64,000 nt of DNA from Paraburkholderia sp. BCC1885 (GTDB lineage: Bacteria > Pseudomonadota > Gammaproteobacteria > Burkholderiales > Burkholderiaceae). The DNA is taken from the NCBI RefSeq assembly GCF_900996235.1, contig NZ_CAAJGM010000022.1, forward strand, positions 62,001 to 126,000. The letters are read 5' to 3'. The notes below the pieces were generated by a model. The model saw only the letters and a list, made by a program, of their open reading frames with translations. It made no database searches and had not been told where the DNA came from. Positions 18,118-28,030 of the stretch are shown here, in pieces. Both the position numbers and the translations under genes were made by a program. Numbering within the stretch: the stretch's first letter is position 1; each line of letters begins with the position of its first letter.

Positions 18118-19212
18118 ATGAAGAGAAGAAATCTGCTGACCGCCGCGGCGCTCGGTGCTGTGTCGCTAGCCCTTGGCGTGACGCTGTCACAATCCGCGCA
18201 GGCCGCAGATGCGCCGGGTGTCGCCTTCGTCTATCTCGGCAACCCGGGCGACGCCGGCTGGACCTATGCGCACGACCAGGGATCGAAGGCCGCCGAAGCG
18301 AAGTTCGGCAGCAAGATCAAGATCACGCGGGTTGAAAACGTGCCGGAATCGGCGGATTCGGAGCGCGTGTTCCGCGATCTGGCCAACAAGGGCAACAAGA
18401 TCATCATCGGTTCGAGCTTCGGTTATCAGGACTTCGAACTAAAAGTGGCGAAGGACTTCCCGGATACCGTGTTCCTGCACGCAACCGGCTACAAGAAGGC
18501 GCCGAACTTCGGCACCTATGACGTGCGGATGTATCAGGGCGCCTATCTGGCCGGCGTCGCCGCGGGCTATGTGACGAAGACCAACACACTGGGCTTCGTC
18601 GCTTCGGTGCCGATTCCCGAAGTGATTCGCAACATCAACGCCTACACGCTCGGCGCGCGTTCGGTGAATCCGAAGATCCACACCAAGGTCATCTGGATCA
18701 ATAGCTGGTTCGATCCGGGCAAGGAAAAGCAGGCCGCTGAGACGCTGATCGGGCAGGGCGCCGACGTGCTGCTGCAGAACACCGACTCGAGCGCGACGCT
18801 GGCGACCGCTTCGGAAAAGCACGTGCATGCGTTCGGCTGGGATTCGGACATGAAGAAATTCGGTCCTGACGCGCACCTGGGCTCGGTGGTCGGCAACTGG
18901 GGCGTGTATTACACGGCCGTGATCCAGCAGGTACTGGACGGTAAATGGAAGAACGATCCGGTGTGGTGGGGCATTCCGCAAAAGGCCGTCGATCTGGATG
19001 ATCTGAACACGTCGGCGGTGCCGGCCAATGCGCAAAAGGACGTCGCGGCGAAGCGCGAGCAGATCGCGAGCGGCAAGTGGGATGTGTTCACCGGCCCGAT
19101 CAAGGACCAGGCGGGCGAAGTGAAGGTGCCGGCCGGCAAGACGCTGGCCGATCCAGAATTGCAGCGCATCAACTGGTACGTGGATGGCGTGGACGGCGCT
19201 TTGCCTAAGTAA
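18118..19212 (+). CDS. BMP-family periplasmic substrate-binding protein
   Basis: A 364-residue binding protein of the basic membrane protein (Med/BmpA) family. A Sec signal peptide (MKRRNLLTAAALGAVSLALG, cleavage after AQA at about residue 30) lacks a lipobox, so it is periplasmic and not a lipoprotein. Family stretches are VAFVYLGNPGDAGWTYAHDQG, IIGSSFGYQDFELKVAKDFPD, GAYLAGVAAGYVTKTNTLGFVAS and INSWFDPGKEKQAAETLIGQGADVL. ATG 18118 is preceded by CAGGAGA. The ligand is probably a purine or nucleoside, judged from the neighbourhood. A terminator follows. Confidence 0.9.
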   Translation: MKRRNLLTAAALGAVSLALGVTLSQSAQAADAPGVAFVYLGNPGDAGWTYAHDQGSKAAEAKFGSKIKITRVENVPESADSERVFRDLANKGNKIIIGSSFGYQDFELKVAKDFPDTVFLHATGYKKAPNFGTYDVRMYQGAYLAGVAAGYVTKTNTLGFVASVPIPEVIRNINAYTLGARSVNPKIHTKVIWINSWFDPGKEKQAAETLIGQGADVLLQNTDSSATLATASEKHVHAFGWDSDMKKFGPDAHLGSVVGNWGVYYTAVIQQVLDGKWKNDPVWWGIPQKAVDLDDLNTSAVPANAQKDVAAKREQIASGKWDVFTGPIKDQAGEVKVPAGKTLADPELQRINWYVDGVDGALPK

Positions 19213-19324
19213 TTGCGTGGGCCGCGCAGCGGATGGCTGGCGCGGCCTCGCGCCAGCCCGCGTTGCCGTTGCATCAGTCCAACTATCGACTAGGCGGCGA
19301 TCCAGCAATCGCTGCTTTTAAGGG

Positions 19325-19352
19325 CTGCGTCCTCGCGGACGCCGCTTTTTTT
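19325..19352 (+). terminator. Terminator after the BMP operon
   Basis: Stem GCGTCC / GGACGC (19327-19332, 19337-19342) with a TCGC loop, then CGC and a run of seven T. It lies between convergent genes. Confidence 0.75.
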
Positions 19353-19354
19353 CC

Positions 19355-19561
19355 TTATTCGATTCGCAGGCCGACCTTGATGGTCACCTGCCAGTGCACG
19401 ACCTTATCGTCTTCGATATGGCCCCGCGTTTCGGTCACTTCGAACCAATGTAGATTTCGCAGGGTTTTGGACGCTTTTTCAATCGCGGTGCGAACCGCGT
19501 CGTCGCTCGATTTCTCCGACGATCCGGTCAATTCAATCTGCTTGTAGACGTGGTCTTTCAT
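19355..19561 (-). CDS. Dodecin (flavin-storage protein)
   Basis: A 68-residue protein of the dodecin family, which forms hollow dodecamers that bind flavin dimers and buffer free flavin. The sequence [20 protein letters not shown] is followed by a helix and by [16 protein letters not shown]; the Trp in HWFEV is the flavin-stacking residue. Two adjacent ATGs exist at 19564 and 19561. A strong AAGGAGG lies at better spacing from the second, so 19561 is used. The gene stands alone, convergent with the BMP operon. Confidence 0.92.
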   Translation of the reverse strand: MKDHVYKQIELTGSSEKSSDDAVRTAIEKASKTLRNLHWFEVTETRGHIEDDKVVHWQVTIKVGLRIE

Positions 19562-19770
19562 CATTTCCTCCTTAATCTTCAGGTATGAGAAGGCAGGGAC
19601 CCGACATGTCCGTGCACGGTGAAGAAATAGGGCGCACATCGCGTGCCCGGCGCATCTCGCAGCGCCCCTAGGCCATGGCAGGCGGTCAAAGCGATCGTGC
19701 ACGGGATAACATCTTGATAACCTGCTAAAATATTGGGTTGTTCGCCGCAAATTCATTCAAAGGACGCGCC

Positions 19771-21363
19771 GTGCTGTCTACCGCAAATATCACCATGCAA
19801 TTCGGGCCGAAGCCCCTGTTCGAGAACATCTCGGTCAAATTCGGGGGAGGGAACCGCTATGGCCTGATTGGTGCGAACGGCTGCGGCAAGTCCACGTTCA
19901 TGAAGATTCTGGGTAGCGATCTGGAACCGAGTTCGGGCAATGTCATGCTCGAACCGAATGTGCGTCTTGGCAAGCTGCGCCAGGACCAGTTCGCCTACGA
20001 AGACGTGCGCGTGCTCGACGTCGTGATGATGGGCCACACCGAAATGTGGAACGCCATGACCGAACGCGATGCGATCTACGCCAACCCCGACGCGACCGAT
20101 GATGACTACATGCACGCCGCCGAGCTCGAAGCCAAGTTCGCGGAGTACGACGGCTACACGGCGGAAGCGCGCGCGGGCGAACTGCTGCTTGGCATCGGTA
20201 TTGCCATCGAAGACCACAACGGGCCGATGAGCAACGTGGCGCCGGGCTGGAAGCTGCGCGTGCTGCTGGCGCAGGCGCTGTTCTCGAAGCCGGACGTGCT
20301 GCTGCTGGACGAGCCGACCAACAACCTGGACATCAACTCGATCCGTTGGCTGGAAGACATGCTTAACCAGTACAACTCGACGATGATCATCATCTCGCAC
20401 GATCGACACTTCCTGAACCAGGTCTGCACGCACATGGCCGACATGGACTTCGGCACGCTGAAGGTCTATCCGGGCAACTACGACGATTACATGCTGGCCA
20501 GCACGCAGGCGCGCGAGCGTCAGCAGAACGCCAACGCCAAGGCGAAGGAACGCGTCGCCGACCTGCAGGACTTCGTGCGCCGCTTCTCGGCCAACAAGTC
20601 GAAGGCGCGCCAGGCCACCAGCCGTCTGAAGATGATCGACAAGATCAAGATCGAGGAATTCAAGCCGTCGTCGCGGCAAAATCCGTTTATCCGCTTCGAA
20701 TACGAGAAGAAGCTGCACAACATCGCGGTGGTGGCCGACGCCATCACGAAGAAGTACGAGCGTACGATCTTCAGCAACTTCAGCATTAGCGTGCAGCCGG
20801 GCGAGCGCATCGCCATCATCGGTCAGAACGGCGCCGGCAAGACCACGCTGCTGCGTTCGCTGCAAGGCGGCGTGAAGACGGACCACGGCACGGTCAAATG
20901 GGCGGAGAACGCGAATATCGGCTACATGCCGCAGGATACCTACGAAGAGTTTCCGGACGACGTCACGCTGATGGACTGGATCGACGTCTACCGCCAGGAA
21001 GGCGACGACGAGCAGATGGTGCGCGGCACGCTGGGCCGCCTGCTGTTCAACGCGGACGACATCCGCAAGTCGGTCAAGGTGCTCTCGGGCGGTGAAAAAG
21101 GCCGCATGATCTGGGGCAAGCTGATGCTGGGCCGCCACAACGTGCTGCTGATGGACGAGCCGACCAACCACATGGACATGGAGTCGATCGAATCGCTGCA
21201 GATCGCGCTCGATAAATACGAAGGTACGCTGATCTTCGTGTCGCACGACCGCGAATTCGTCAGCGGCTTGGCGAACCGGATCATCGAAGTGCGCACCGAC
21301 GGCACGCTGTATGACTTCGGTGGCAACTACGAGGATTTCCTCGCGAGCCAGGGCGTGCAGTAA
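19771..21363 (+). CDS. ybiT: ABC-F family ATPase (YbiT-like)
   Basis: A 530-residue soluble twin-ATPase of the ABC-F class, which acts at the ribosome and not in transport. Walker A motifs are GANGCGKST and GQNGAGKTT; Walker B motifs are [11 protein letters not shown] and [11 protein letters not shown]. The P-site tRNA interaction linker is the charged helix around [40 protein letters not shown] start at 19771 follows AAAGGA at good spacing and gives exactly the YbiT length; the frame upstream is without homology. It is a monocistronic gene. The specific ribosomal role of YbiT-type proteins is less settled than that of EttA. Confidence 0.92.
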   Translation: MLSTANITMQFGPKPLFENISVKFGGGNRYGLIGANGCGKSTFMKILGSDLEPSSGNVMLEPNVRLGKLRQDQFAYEDVRVLDVVMMGHTEMWNAMTERDAIYANPDATDDDYMHAAELEAKFAEYDGYTAEARAGELLLGIGIAIEDHNGPMSNVAPGWKLRVLLAQALFSKPDVLLLDEPTNNLDINSIRWLEDMLNQYNSTMIIISHDRHFLNQVCTHMADMDFGTLKVYPGNYDDYMLASTQARERQQNANAKAKERVADLQDFVRRFSANKSKARQATSRLKMIDKIKIEEFKPSSRQNPFIRFEYEKKLHNIAVVADAITKKYERTIFSNFSISVQPGERIAIIGQNGAGKTTLLRSLQGGVKTDHGTVKWAENANIGYMPQDTYEEFPDDVTLMDWIDVYRQEGDDEQMVRGTLGRLLFNADDIRKSVKVLSGGEKGRMIWGKLMLGRHNVLLMDEPTNHMDMESIESLQIALDKYEGTLIFVSHDREFVSGLANRIIEVRTDGTLYDFGGNYEDFLASQGVQ

Positions 21364-21756
21364 GTATTCAGCCGGTCCGCTTCAGTTTCACGATGTAGCC
21401 GCGTGGTACGCGCCGGAACACCCGGTGGGCGCCACGCGGATCCCGCAGTCACGCGCCGCTTGAGCGCGCTTCAAATCTCCCCCCGCTTCGATTTTCCTTC
21501 CGCCTGAATGTCGTCCCGCACGTCAGCCATGACATGCCGGCAAGCGCGTCGTTGTCTTCCGCATTTGCGCCGTCCATCACGGTTTTCGCGCGCATAAACA
21601 AAATATGACAGATCGTTTGCACTTTCCTTGGCCAGGATCAAATTTCGCCCGAACGTTCGCTCGTAGAATCCGGCGGCGTACGCATTTAACTGCGTAGGTT
21701 GCGTGTTGCAACGGTGCAGCTGATCTCGGGGGTGGTCCAATGAAAAGCAGGCAAAT
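21364..21756. other. Leader region of the cyo operon
   Basis: 393 bases without a gene. The distal half is T-rich and contains the candidate FNR-type site described separately. Several T-runs and an ATAAACAAAATATGACAG stretch look promoter-like, but no -35/-10 pair is clean enough to call. Confidence 0.4.
21628..21641. promoter_or_regulatory. Candidate FNR/Anr-type half-conserved site upstream of cyoA
   Basis: TTGGCCAGGATCAA matches TTGAT-N4-ATCAA in its right half completely and in three of five bases on the left. It lies about 115 bp before cyoA. Oxygen-dependent control of a bo3 oxidase would make sense, but a chance match is possible. Confidence 0.3.
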
Positions 21757-22653
21757 ATGATGAACAAAGGAGTTCTCTACAACAGGGTATGGATACCCGC
21801 CGCGGCCGCATTGGCCGCGTGTCTCGCAGGGTGCAGCAAGCTCGATGTGCTCGATCCGAAAGGCAGTGTCGGCCTGGCGGAAAAATCGCTGATCGGTACG
21901 GCCACTTTCACGATGCTGATTGTCGTCGTGCCGGTCATCCTCATGACGCTCTGGTTTGCATGGCACTATCGCGCCAGCAACCGTCGGGCGACCTACGCGC
22001 CGAAATGGGCGCATTCCACCGCAATCGAAGTGGTCATCTGGACGGTGCCGTCCATCATCATCCTGTGCCTTGGGGTGTTGACATGGAAAACGACGCACGA
22101 GCTCGATCCGTACAAGCCCATCGAGTCGGCGGTGAAGCCTATCAACGTCGAAGTCGTCGCGCTCGACTGGAAATGGCTATTCATTTACCCGGATCTCGGC
22201 ATTGCGTCGGTCAATCAACTGGCTTTCCCGGTGGGGACGCCCGTTAATTTCCGCATTACGTCGGATTCGGTCATGAACTCGTTCTTCATTCCCCGACTGG
22301 GTAGCCAGATCTACGCCATGGCGGGCATGCAGACGCAGTTGCATCTGGTTGCGGACGAAGCGGGCGACTACGCCGGCGTTTCGGCCAATTTCAGCGGCAA
22401 GGGCTTTTCCGACATGAAATTCCGCGCGCTGGCCACCAATCCCGAGCAGTTCAACGCGTGGGTGCAACAGGTCAAGGCGTCGTCCGGCCGCCTCGACATG
22501 AATGAATACAACTCGGTGGCGCAGCCAAGCGAGAAGGAGCCGGTGCGCTATTTCTCATCGGTCGATCCGAAGCTGTTTCACAACATCATTGCGAAGTACA
22601 ACAACGGCCATGTTCTCGATTTGCAGAACGCCAATTGCGGTACGAAGGGGTAA
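21757..22653 (+). CDS. cyoA: Cytochrome bo3 ubiquinol oxidase subunit II
   Basis: Membrane-anchored subunit II of the bo3 quinol oxidase. A lipoprotein signal with the lipobox LAGC (Cys26) is followed by two transmembrane helices and a periplasmic cupredoxin domain. Typical stretches are LKWAHSTAIEVVIWTVPSIIILCLG-like VVIWTVPSIIILCLGVL, VVALDWKWLFIYPDLGIASVNQLAFP and SFFIPRLGSQIYAMAGMQTQLHL. The CuA cysteines of cytochrome c oxidases are absent, as expected for a quinol oxidase. The 298 residues are near the usual length. cyoB begins three bases after its stop. Confidence 0.95.
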   Translation: MMNKGVLYNRVWIPAAAALAACLAGCSKLDVLDPKGSVGLAEKSLIGTATFTMLIVVVPVILMTLWFAWHYRASNRRATYAPKWAHSTAIEVVIWTVPSIIILCLGVLTWKTTHELDPYKPIESAVKPINVEVVALDWKWLFIYPDLGIASVNQLAFPVGTPVNFRITSDSVMNSFFIPRLGSQIYAMAGMQTQLHLVADEAGDYAGVSANFSGKGFSDMKFRALATNPEQFNAWVQQVKASSGRLDMNEYNSVAQPSEKEPVRYFSSVDPKLFHNIIAKYNNGHVLDLQNANCGTKG

Positions 22654-22656
22654 CAC

Positions 22657-24666
22657 ATGTTCGGAAAACTGACACTTTCGGCGATTCCGTTCGATCAGCC
22701 CATTATCATGGGGGCGGGCGCCTTGATGGCGATTCTCGTCCTCGCCACGGCCGGCGCCTTGACGTGGTTCGGCAAGTGGAAATGGCTGTGGAGCGAATGG
22801 CTCACCAGCGTCGATCATAAAAAGATTGGCGTGATGTATATCGTGGTCGCCGTGCTGATGCTGCTGCGCGGCTTTGCCGACGCGGTCATGATGCGTCTGC
22901 AACTGGCGCTCGCCTTCAATTCGCCGGGCTATCTGCCGCCGCATCACTACGACCAGATCTTTACGGCCCACGGCGTCATCATGATCTTCTTCATGGCAAT
23001 GGCGCTCATGGTGGGTCTGTTCAACCTGATCGTGCCGCTGCAGATCGGCGCGCGCGACGTGGCGTTCCCGTTCCTGAACTCGCTTTCGTTCTGGATGACG
23101 GCGATCAGCGCCATCCTGATCAACCTGTCGCTCGTGATCGGCGAGTTTGCGCAGGTTGGCTGGCTGGCCTATCCGCCGCTGTCGGAGTTGCAATTCAGTC
23201 CGGGCGTCGGGGTCGATTATTATCTCTGGAGCCTGCAGTTGTCGGGCGTCGGCACGCTGATTACGGCCATTAACTTCTTCGTCACCATTATCCGGATGCG
23301 CGCACCCGGCATGTCGTTGATGAAGATGCCGGTGTTCACGTGGACCGCGCTGTGCTCAAACGTGCTGATCATGGCAACGTTCCCGATCCTCACGGTCACG
23401 CTCGCGCTGCTCGGCCTCGACCGTTACGTCGGCATGCACTTCTTTACCAATGACGGCGGCGGCAACGCCATGATGTATCTGAACCTGATCTGGGCATGGG
23501 GTCACCCCGAGGTCTACATCCTGGTTCTGCCGGCGTTCGGCATCTATTCGGAAGTGATCGCAACCTTCGCGAAGAAGCCGCTGTTCGGCTACAAGACCAT
23601 GGTCTATGCAACCTGCGTGATCACGGTGCTGGCGTTCCTTGTCTGGCTGCATCACTTCTTTACGATGGGTTCCGGCGCGGACGTCAATGCGTTCTTCGGC
23701 ATTATGACCATGGTCATTGCCATCCCGACCGGCGTGAAGATTTTCAACTGGCTGTTCACGATCTATCGCGGCCGCCTCGAATTCACGGCCCCGGTGCTGT
23801 GGACGATCGGCTTCATGATCACCTTCACGATTGGCGGCATGACCGGCGTGATGATGGCGATTCCGGGCGCTGATTTCGTGCTGCATAACAGCCTGTTCCT
23901 GATCGCCCACTTCCATAACGCCATCATCGGCGGCGTGGTGTTCGGCTATCTGGCCGGCGTGCATTACTGGTTCCCGAAGGTGTTTGGCATCAAGCTCAAC
24001 GAGAGACTCGGCAAGGCTGCATTCTGGTTCTGGTTCGTCGGCTTCTATGTGTCGTTCATGCCGCTTTATGTGCTGGGCTTCATGGGCATGACGCGACGCC
24101 TGAATCACTACGATAACGCGGCATGGCATCCGTGGCTGGTGTTCGCGGCATGCGGCGTGGTGTTCATCGCTCTCGGCGTGGTCTGCCAGGTTGTGCAGGT
24201 TATCGTCAGTGTGCGCAATCGCAAGCTGCCGGAATATCGTGACGTCACCGGTGATCCCTGGAACGGCCGCACGCTCGAATGGGCCACGTCGTCGCCGCCG
24301 CCGGTCTACAACTTCGCGAGCATCCCGGTGGTGCATGAACTGGACGCTTTCGCGCACATGAAGGAAACCGGCTTGGGTCTCGGCAACGAGACGGTGTATC
24401 ACGACATCCATATGCCGTCGAACACCAGCGCGGGCTTCTTTATCGGCCTGTTTAGCCTGGTGCTGGGCTTTGCCGGGGTCTGGCATATCACGTGGCTCGC
24501 AATCGTGGCGCTCATCGCCATCATGGCGACGGTGATCGGCCGCAGCTTCGGCGATCACGACGGGTATTTCATTTCGGCTGATACGGTCCGCCGGACTGAG
24601 GAGAATAACGGCCGGACAAGTCAAGAGAAGCGGCGTGAAGCGTTTGCCGCTGCGGAGGTCAACTGA
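22657..24666 (+). CDS. cyoB: Cytochrome bo3 ubiquinol oxidase subunit I
   Basis: Catalytic haem-copper subunit of 669 residues with about fifteen membrane helices. It reduces oxygen to water and pumps protons. Metal and haem ligands are visible: [11 protein letters not shown] (low-spin haem His), [17 protein letters not shown] (CuB His with the cross-linked Tyr), [11 protein letters not shown] (CuB histidines) and [17 protein letters not shown] (haem O3 and low-spin haem histidines). The stop shares one base with the cyoC start. Haem O is required at this site, yet cyoE is not in the operon. Confidence 0.97.
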   Translation: MFGKLTLSAIPFDQPIIMGAGALMAILVLATAGALTWFGKWKWLWSEWLTSVDHKKIGVMYIVVAVLMLLRGFADAVMMRLQLALAFNSPGYLPPHHYDQIFTAHGVIMIFFMAMALMVGLFNLIVPLQIGARDVAFPFLNSLSFWMTAISAILINLSLVIGEFAQVGWLAYPPLSELQFSPGVGVDYYLWSLQLSGVGTLITAINFFVTIIRMRAPGMSLMKMPVFTWTALCSNVLIMATFPILTVTLALLGLDRYVGMHFFTNDGGGNAMMYLNLIWAWGHPEVYILVLPAFGIYSEVIATFAKKPLFGYKTMVYATCVITVLAFLVWLHHFFTMGSGADVNAFFGIMTMVIAIPTGVKIFNWLFTIYRGRLEFTAPVLWTIGFMITFTIGGMTGVMMAIPGADFVLHNSLFLIAHFHNAIIGGVVFGYLAGVHYWFPKVFGIKLNERLGKAAFWFWFVGFYVSFMPLYVLGFMGMTRRLNHYDNAAWHPWLVFAACGVVFIALGVVCQVVQVIVSVRNRKLPEYRDVTGDPWNGRTLEWATSSPPPVYNFASIPVVHELDAFAHMKETGLGLGNETVYHDIHMPSNTSAGFFIGLFSLVLGFAGVWHITWLAIVALIAIMATVIGRSFGDHDGYFISADTVRRTEENNGRTSQEKRREAFAAAEVN

Positions 24667-25274
24667 TGTCAAGCAATACACAAGTCGCCGCCTTGGGCGA
24701 ACTGGAACACGAGCACGCGCCGTCGCATTCCGTATTCGGCTTCTGGCTTTACCTGATGACCGACTGCGTGCTGTTTGCCTCGCTGTTCGCGGCGTTCGCC
24801 GTGATGGCGCACCAGTTCGCGGGCGGCCCGTCGGGCAAGGACCTGTTCGACATTCCGGGCGTTGCAATGGAAACAGCGGTGCTGCTGCTGAGCAGCATCA
24901 CCTACGGTTTCGCGATGCTCGGCGCGCACAAGCGCAAGTCCGGTGTGGTGCTGTCCTGGCTCGCTATTACGTTCGTGCTGGGCCTGGCGTTTCTGCGCTT
25001 CGAAATGCTGGAGTTTTCGCATCTGATCGACGAAGGCGCTGGTCCGAGTCGCAGCGCGTTCCTCTCGTCGTTCTTCACGCTGGTCGGCACGCACGGCCTG
25101 CACGTGGCGCTCGGCCTGGTCTGGATGGTGGTGCTGGCCGTGCAGGTCGTCATCAAGCCGGAAATGTCGGAGCGCACGATCACGCGTCTCGCATGCCTGA
25201 GTCTCTTCTGGCACTTTCTGGATATTGTGTGGATCTGCGTATTTACGTTTGTCTATCTTGGGAGCGTCCTCTAA
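24666..25274 (+). CDS. cyoC: Cytochrome bo3 ubiquinol oxidase subunit III
   Basis: A 202-residue subunit III with five hydrophobic helices, starting after a short cytoplasmic head. Hallmarks are FGFWLYLMTDCVLFASLFAAFAV, FFTLVGTHGLHVALGLVWM and LFWHFLDIVWICVFTFVYL. It overlaps cyoB by one base (TGATG) and is followed directly by cyoD, whose ATG adjoins its TAA. Confidence 0.96.
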   Translation: MSSNTQVAALGELEHEHAPSHSVFGFWLYLMTDCVLFASLFAAFAVMAHQFAGGPSGKDLFDIPGVAMETAVLLLSSITYGFAMLGAHKRKSGVVLSWLAITFVLGLAFLRFEMLEFSHLIDEGAGPSRSAFLSSFFTLVGTHGLHVALGLVWMVVLAVQVVIKPEMSERTITRLACLSLFWHFLDIVWICVFTFVYLGSVL

Positions 25275-25607
25275 ATGGCCCATACGCAATCGTTTCATAA
25301 AGAAGAGGCGCACGGCAGCGCGATCAGCTATATCGTCGGGTTTGTCCTCGCCGTACTGCTGACGGCCGCGTCGTTCGGTCTGGTGATGCAAGGCCTGCTG
25401 CCGCCGCAGTCGGCTCTCATGGTGCTGGCGGTGCTGGCGCTCGTGCAGATCGTCGTTCATCTGGTGTTCTTTCTGCACCTCAACACCTCGTCCAGTCAGC
25501 GCTGGAATGTGATGGCGCTGTGTTACACGGTGGTGGCTGCGGTGATCCTGATCGGCGGCACGATGTGGGTGATGCATAACGTCAGCATGAACATGATGTC
25601 GCGGTAA
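25275..25607 (+). CDS. cyoD: Cytochrome bo3 ubiquinol oxidase subunit IV
   Basis: A 110-residue small subunit with three transmembrane helices, needed for assembly of the bo3 oxidase. The start MAHTQSFHKEEAHGSAISYIVGFVLAVLLTAASFG and the helix LALVQIVVHLVFFLHLNTS are typical. ATG 25275 directly follows the cyoC stop. It is the last gene of the operon; the usual fifth gene cyoE is missing and a terminator follows. Confidence 0.94.
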   Translation: MAHTQSFHKEEAHGSAISYIVGFVLAVLLTAASFGLVMQGLLPPQSALMVLAVLALVQIVVHLVFFLHLNTSSSQRWNVMALCYTVVAAVILIGGTMWVMHNVSMNMMSR

Positions 25608-25700
25608 ATTTATAGCGTTGTGGGGCAAGGCGCCAGCGCCACGGTTTGAACCGTGTTGCGTTCACCTCGCGTGGATTTTGCGTCGCCCATGACAACGGTC

Positions 25701-25740
25701 AAAGGAGCGTGTGCCTGAATAGGCTCACGCTCCTTTTGTT
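25701..25740 (+). terminator. Terminator after cyoABCD
   Basis: Inverted repeat AAAGGAGCGTG (25701-25711) / CACGCTCCTTT (25726-25736), with inner GCC/GGC pairing and a trailing T-rich stretch. Confidence 0.85.
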
Positions 25741-25810
25741 TGATGTGCGTCAATGCGCGCGCCGCTCCAGTGACCAGTATTGACGTTTTATCTCGTCGAC
25801 TCAGGGTCTC

Positions 25811-27001
25811 ATGTTCTCATCTCATTCCTTTGCACCGCTGGTCATTCGTGGCCGCTCGTTGCTCCCCATCGTTCAGGGCGGCATGGGCGTCGGCGTGTCG
25901 GCGCACCGGCTGGCTGGCAGCGTCGCGCGCGAAGGCGCACTTGGAACGATCGCCAGTATCGATCTGCGTCATCATCACGCGGACCTGGTCGAGCAATGCC
26001 GCGCGAATCCGGATCACGCCACGCTCGAACGCGCCAATCTCACCGCATTGGCCCGCGAAATTCAGGCGGCGCGCGCCTTGAGCGAAGGTCACGGCATGCT
26101 GGCCGTCAACGTGATGAAGGCGGTCAACGCGCATGCGGAATACGTGCGGGTCGCCTGCGAGAACGGCGCCGACGCCATCGTGATGGGCGCGGGGCTGCCA
26201 CTCGATTTGCCCGACATGACGCAAGGTCACGACATCGCTCTGATTCCGATTCTCTCGGACAGCCGCGGCATCGCGCTCGTGCTGAAGAAGTGGATGAAGA
26301 AGGGCCGCTTGCCCGACGCAATCGTGATCGAACATCCGGCGCACGCGGGTGGCCATCTCGGCGTGACGAACCTCGCGGACATGCACGATAACCGCTTCGA
26401 CTTCGCCCGCATCCTCGAAGAACTGGAGCCGATTTTCACGTCGCTCGGCTTGAAGCGGCAAGATGTGCCATTGATCGTCGCGGGCGGCATCAATAGCCAC
26501 GAGGCCGTGCGCGCGTGGCTCACCGCGGGCGCCAACGGCGTGCAGGTCGGCACGCCGTTCGCCGTCACCGAAGAGGGTGACGCGCATCCGAACTTCAAAC
26601 GTGTGCTGGCCGACGCGAGACCCGAGGACATCGTCGAATTCGTCAGTGTCACCGGACTACCGGCGCGTGCAGTCAAGACGCCGTGGCTCACCCGCTATCT
26701 GCGCAATGAAACCCGTATCCGCGACAAGATCGGCAGCCTGAAGAATGCCTGTCCCACTGCGCTCGAGTGTCTGAGTGTGTGCGGCTTGCGCGACGGCATC
26801 GAAAAGTTTGGACACTTCTGCATCGATACGCGGCTTGCCGCGGCGCTGCGCGGCGACGTCGCCAATGGGCTGTTTTTTCGCGGCCGCGAGGCGCTGCCGT
26901 TCGGCAATGCGATTCGCAGCGTGCACGACCTGATCGAACTGCTGCTGACCGGGGTGGCGCGACCACCTGTCGCAGGGCGGTGGGCGTTTTCGCTAGGTTG
27001 A
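25811..27001 (+). CDS. Nitronate monooxygenase-like flavoprotein
   Basis: A 396-residue FMN-dependent TIM-barrel protein of the nitronate monooxygenase/2-nitropropane dioxygenase family. Landmarks are PIVQGGMGVGVSAHRLAGSVAREGALGTI at the N-terminus, GMLAVNVMKAVN, DAIVIEHPAHAGGHLG with the conserved active-site His region, and IVAGGINSHEAVRAWLTAGANGVQVGTPF, which binds the FMN phosphate. A cysteine-containing C-terminal part (NACPTALECLSVCGLRDG) is seen in the longer bacterial members. It could detoxify nitronates or act as an NAD(P)H flavin oxidoreductase. It stands between two terminators' territories with no partner gene. Confidence 0.85.
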   Translation: MFSSHSFAPLVIRGRSLLPIVQGGMGVGVSAHRLAGSVAREGALGTIASIDLRHHHADLVEQCRANPDHATLERANLTALAREIQAARALSEGHGMLAVNVMKAVNAHAEYVRVACENGADAIVMGAGLPLDLPDMTQGHDIALIPILSDSRGIALVLKKWMKKGRLPDAIVIEHPAHAGGHLGVTNLADMHDNRFDFARILEELEPIFTSLGLKRQDVPLIVAGGINSHEAVRAWLTAGANGVQVGTPFAVTEEGDAHPNFKRVLADARPEDIVEFVSVTGLPARAVKTPWLTRYLRNETRIRDKIGSLKNACPTALECLSVCGLRDGIEKFGHFCIDTRLAAALRGDVANGLFFRGREALPFGNAIRSVHDLIELLLTGVARPPVAGRWAFSLG

Positions 27002-27071
27002 TGCGGGTCAACCCGCAGACCGCGTGGACCTTCCACAATTCCCGGGCTTCTTTCAACGACCGGGGAATAAC

Positions 27072-27728
27072 ATGAAGAACCACACAAAAAATCGCCTTAA
27101 GGCTTCAGCGATTGCATCGTGCCTGTTGGCGATGGGCCTTGCCATGTCGCAGGCACATGCGGCAGGCGACGACGAGATGAGTGGCATCCATGCAGGCGAC
27201 GTTCTCGTCCGCCTGCGGGCCATCAGCATCATTCCGAACGTGTCCACCAGCAACACCTTGTCGGCGCTCAATGTGAACGTCAACAATGCAATCGTGCCGG
27301 AACTCGATCTCACCTACATGATCCGCGATTATCTCGGCGTGGAGTTGATTCTCGGGACATCGCGTCATCAGGTGACGTCGAGCCTCGGCAATCTGGGCGG
27401 CGTCAACGTACTGCCGCCCACCTTGTTGCTGCAATATCACTTCAACCATCAGGGCCGTATCCGTCCGTACCTCGGCGCGGGTATGAATTACACCTATTTC
27501 TATAACAACGGCCTGAATGCCGGCGGTCAGCCGATCTCCATTACCAACCACAGTTTCGGACCGGCTGTGCAGGGTGGTGTCGACGTCCAGGTGACGAAAT
27601 CAGTTTTCGTCAACGCGGACATCAAGAAGATCTGGATGCACACGGACGCGACGCTCGGCGGCGCACCGCTGGGCCGGCTGGATATCGATCCGGTGGTGGT
27701 GGGTCTGGGTGTCGGGATGCGCTTCTGA
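27072..27728 (+). CDS. ompW: OmpW-family outer-membrane protein
   Basis: A 218-residue eight-stranded beta-barrel of the OmpW/AlkL family, which passes small hydrophobic molecules. The signal peptide MKNHTKNRLKASAIASCLLA continues to a cleavage after AHA. Typical stretches are AGDVLVRLRAISIIPN, PELDLTYMIRDYLGVELILG, PPTLLLQYHFN, IRPYLGAGMNYTYFYNNGLN and the terminal IDPVVVGLGVGMRF, ending in Phe as outer-membrane barrels do. ATG 27072 is preceded by GGGGAATAAC. A strong terminator follows. Confidence 0.93.
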   Translation: MKNHTKNRLKASAIASCLLAMGLAMSQAHAAGDDEMSGIHAGDVLVRLRAISIIPNVSTSNTLSALNVNVNNAIVPELDLTYMIRDYLGVELILGTSRHQVTSSLGNLGGVNVLPPTLLLQYHFNHQGRIRPYLGAGMNYTYFYNNGLNAGGQPISITNHSFGPAVQGGVDVQVTKSVFVNADIKKIWMHTDATLGGAPLGRLDIDPVVVGLGVGMRF

Positions 27729-27747
27729 TAGCAGGCCTTGGGCGCAA

Positions 27748-27776
27748 GCAAAACGCCGGGTTTCCCGGCGTTTTGC
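27748..27776 (+). terminator. Terminator after ompW
   Basis: A perfect 13-bp stem (27748-27760 and 27764-27776) with a TTT loop; the stem itself ends in a T-rich arm. It probably serves the convergent DUF1289 gene too. Confidence 0.85.
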
Positions 27777-27826
27777 CGTTTAGCCCCGGCTTCGCGCAAC
27801 TTCGTGGTGGAGGGAGTGGCGGCCCG

Positions 27827-28030
27827 TCAAAGATGGTCGTTCTTGAAGCGCATGGCGGTGCCTTCCTGTTCGATGCGCACCCACACCGCGCGTTTTTCCT
27901 CGTCGCTCAGAAAAACCCAGTTTGAGACCTCGATTGCCGTGCGCCCGCAGCCCTTGCAGACTTCATCGAAGAGCGTGGAGCAAACGCCGATGCACGGGCT
28001 ATCCGGAAGAGCGTGAAGATTCGAAGCCAT
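27827..28030 (-). CDS. DUF1289 family small cysteine-rich protein
   Basis: A 67-residue cytoplasmic protein with the four-cysteine pattern CIGVCSTLFDEVCKGCGR, followed by EVSNWVFLSDEEKRAVWVRI, which is the DUF1289 consensus. The cysteines look suited to a metal or iron-sulfur site, but the function of the family is unknown to me. The start ATG 28030 gives the usual family length. It is convergent with ompW. Confidence 0.9.
   Translation of the reverse strand: MASNLHALPDSPCIGVCSTLFDEVCKGCGRTAIEVSNWVFLSDEEKRAVWVRIEQEGTAMRFKNDHL

Noticed and set aside
19753..21246. A 497-codon minus-strand frame opposite the ABC-F gene
   Set aside because: Antisense of a strongly conserved gene, with Val/His/Arg-rich sequence and no domain.
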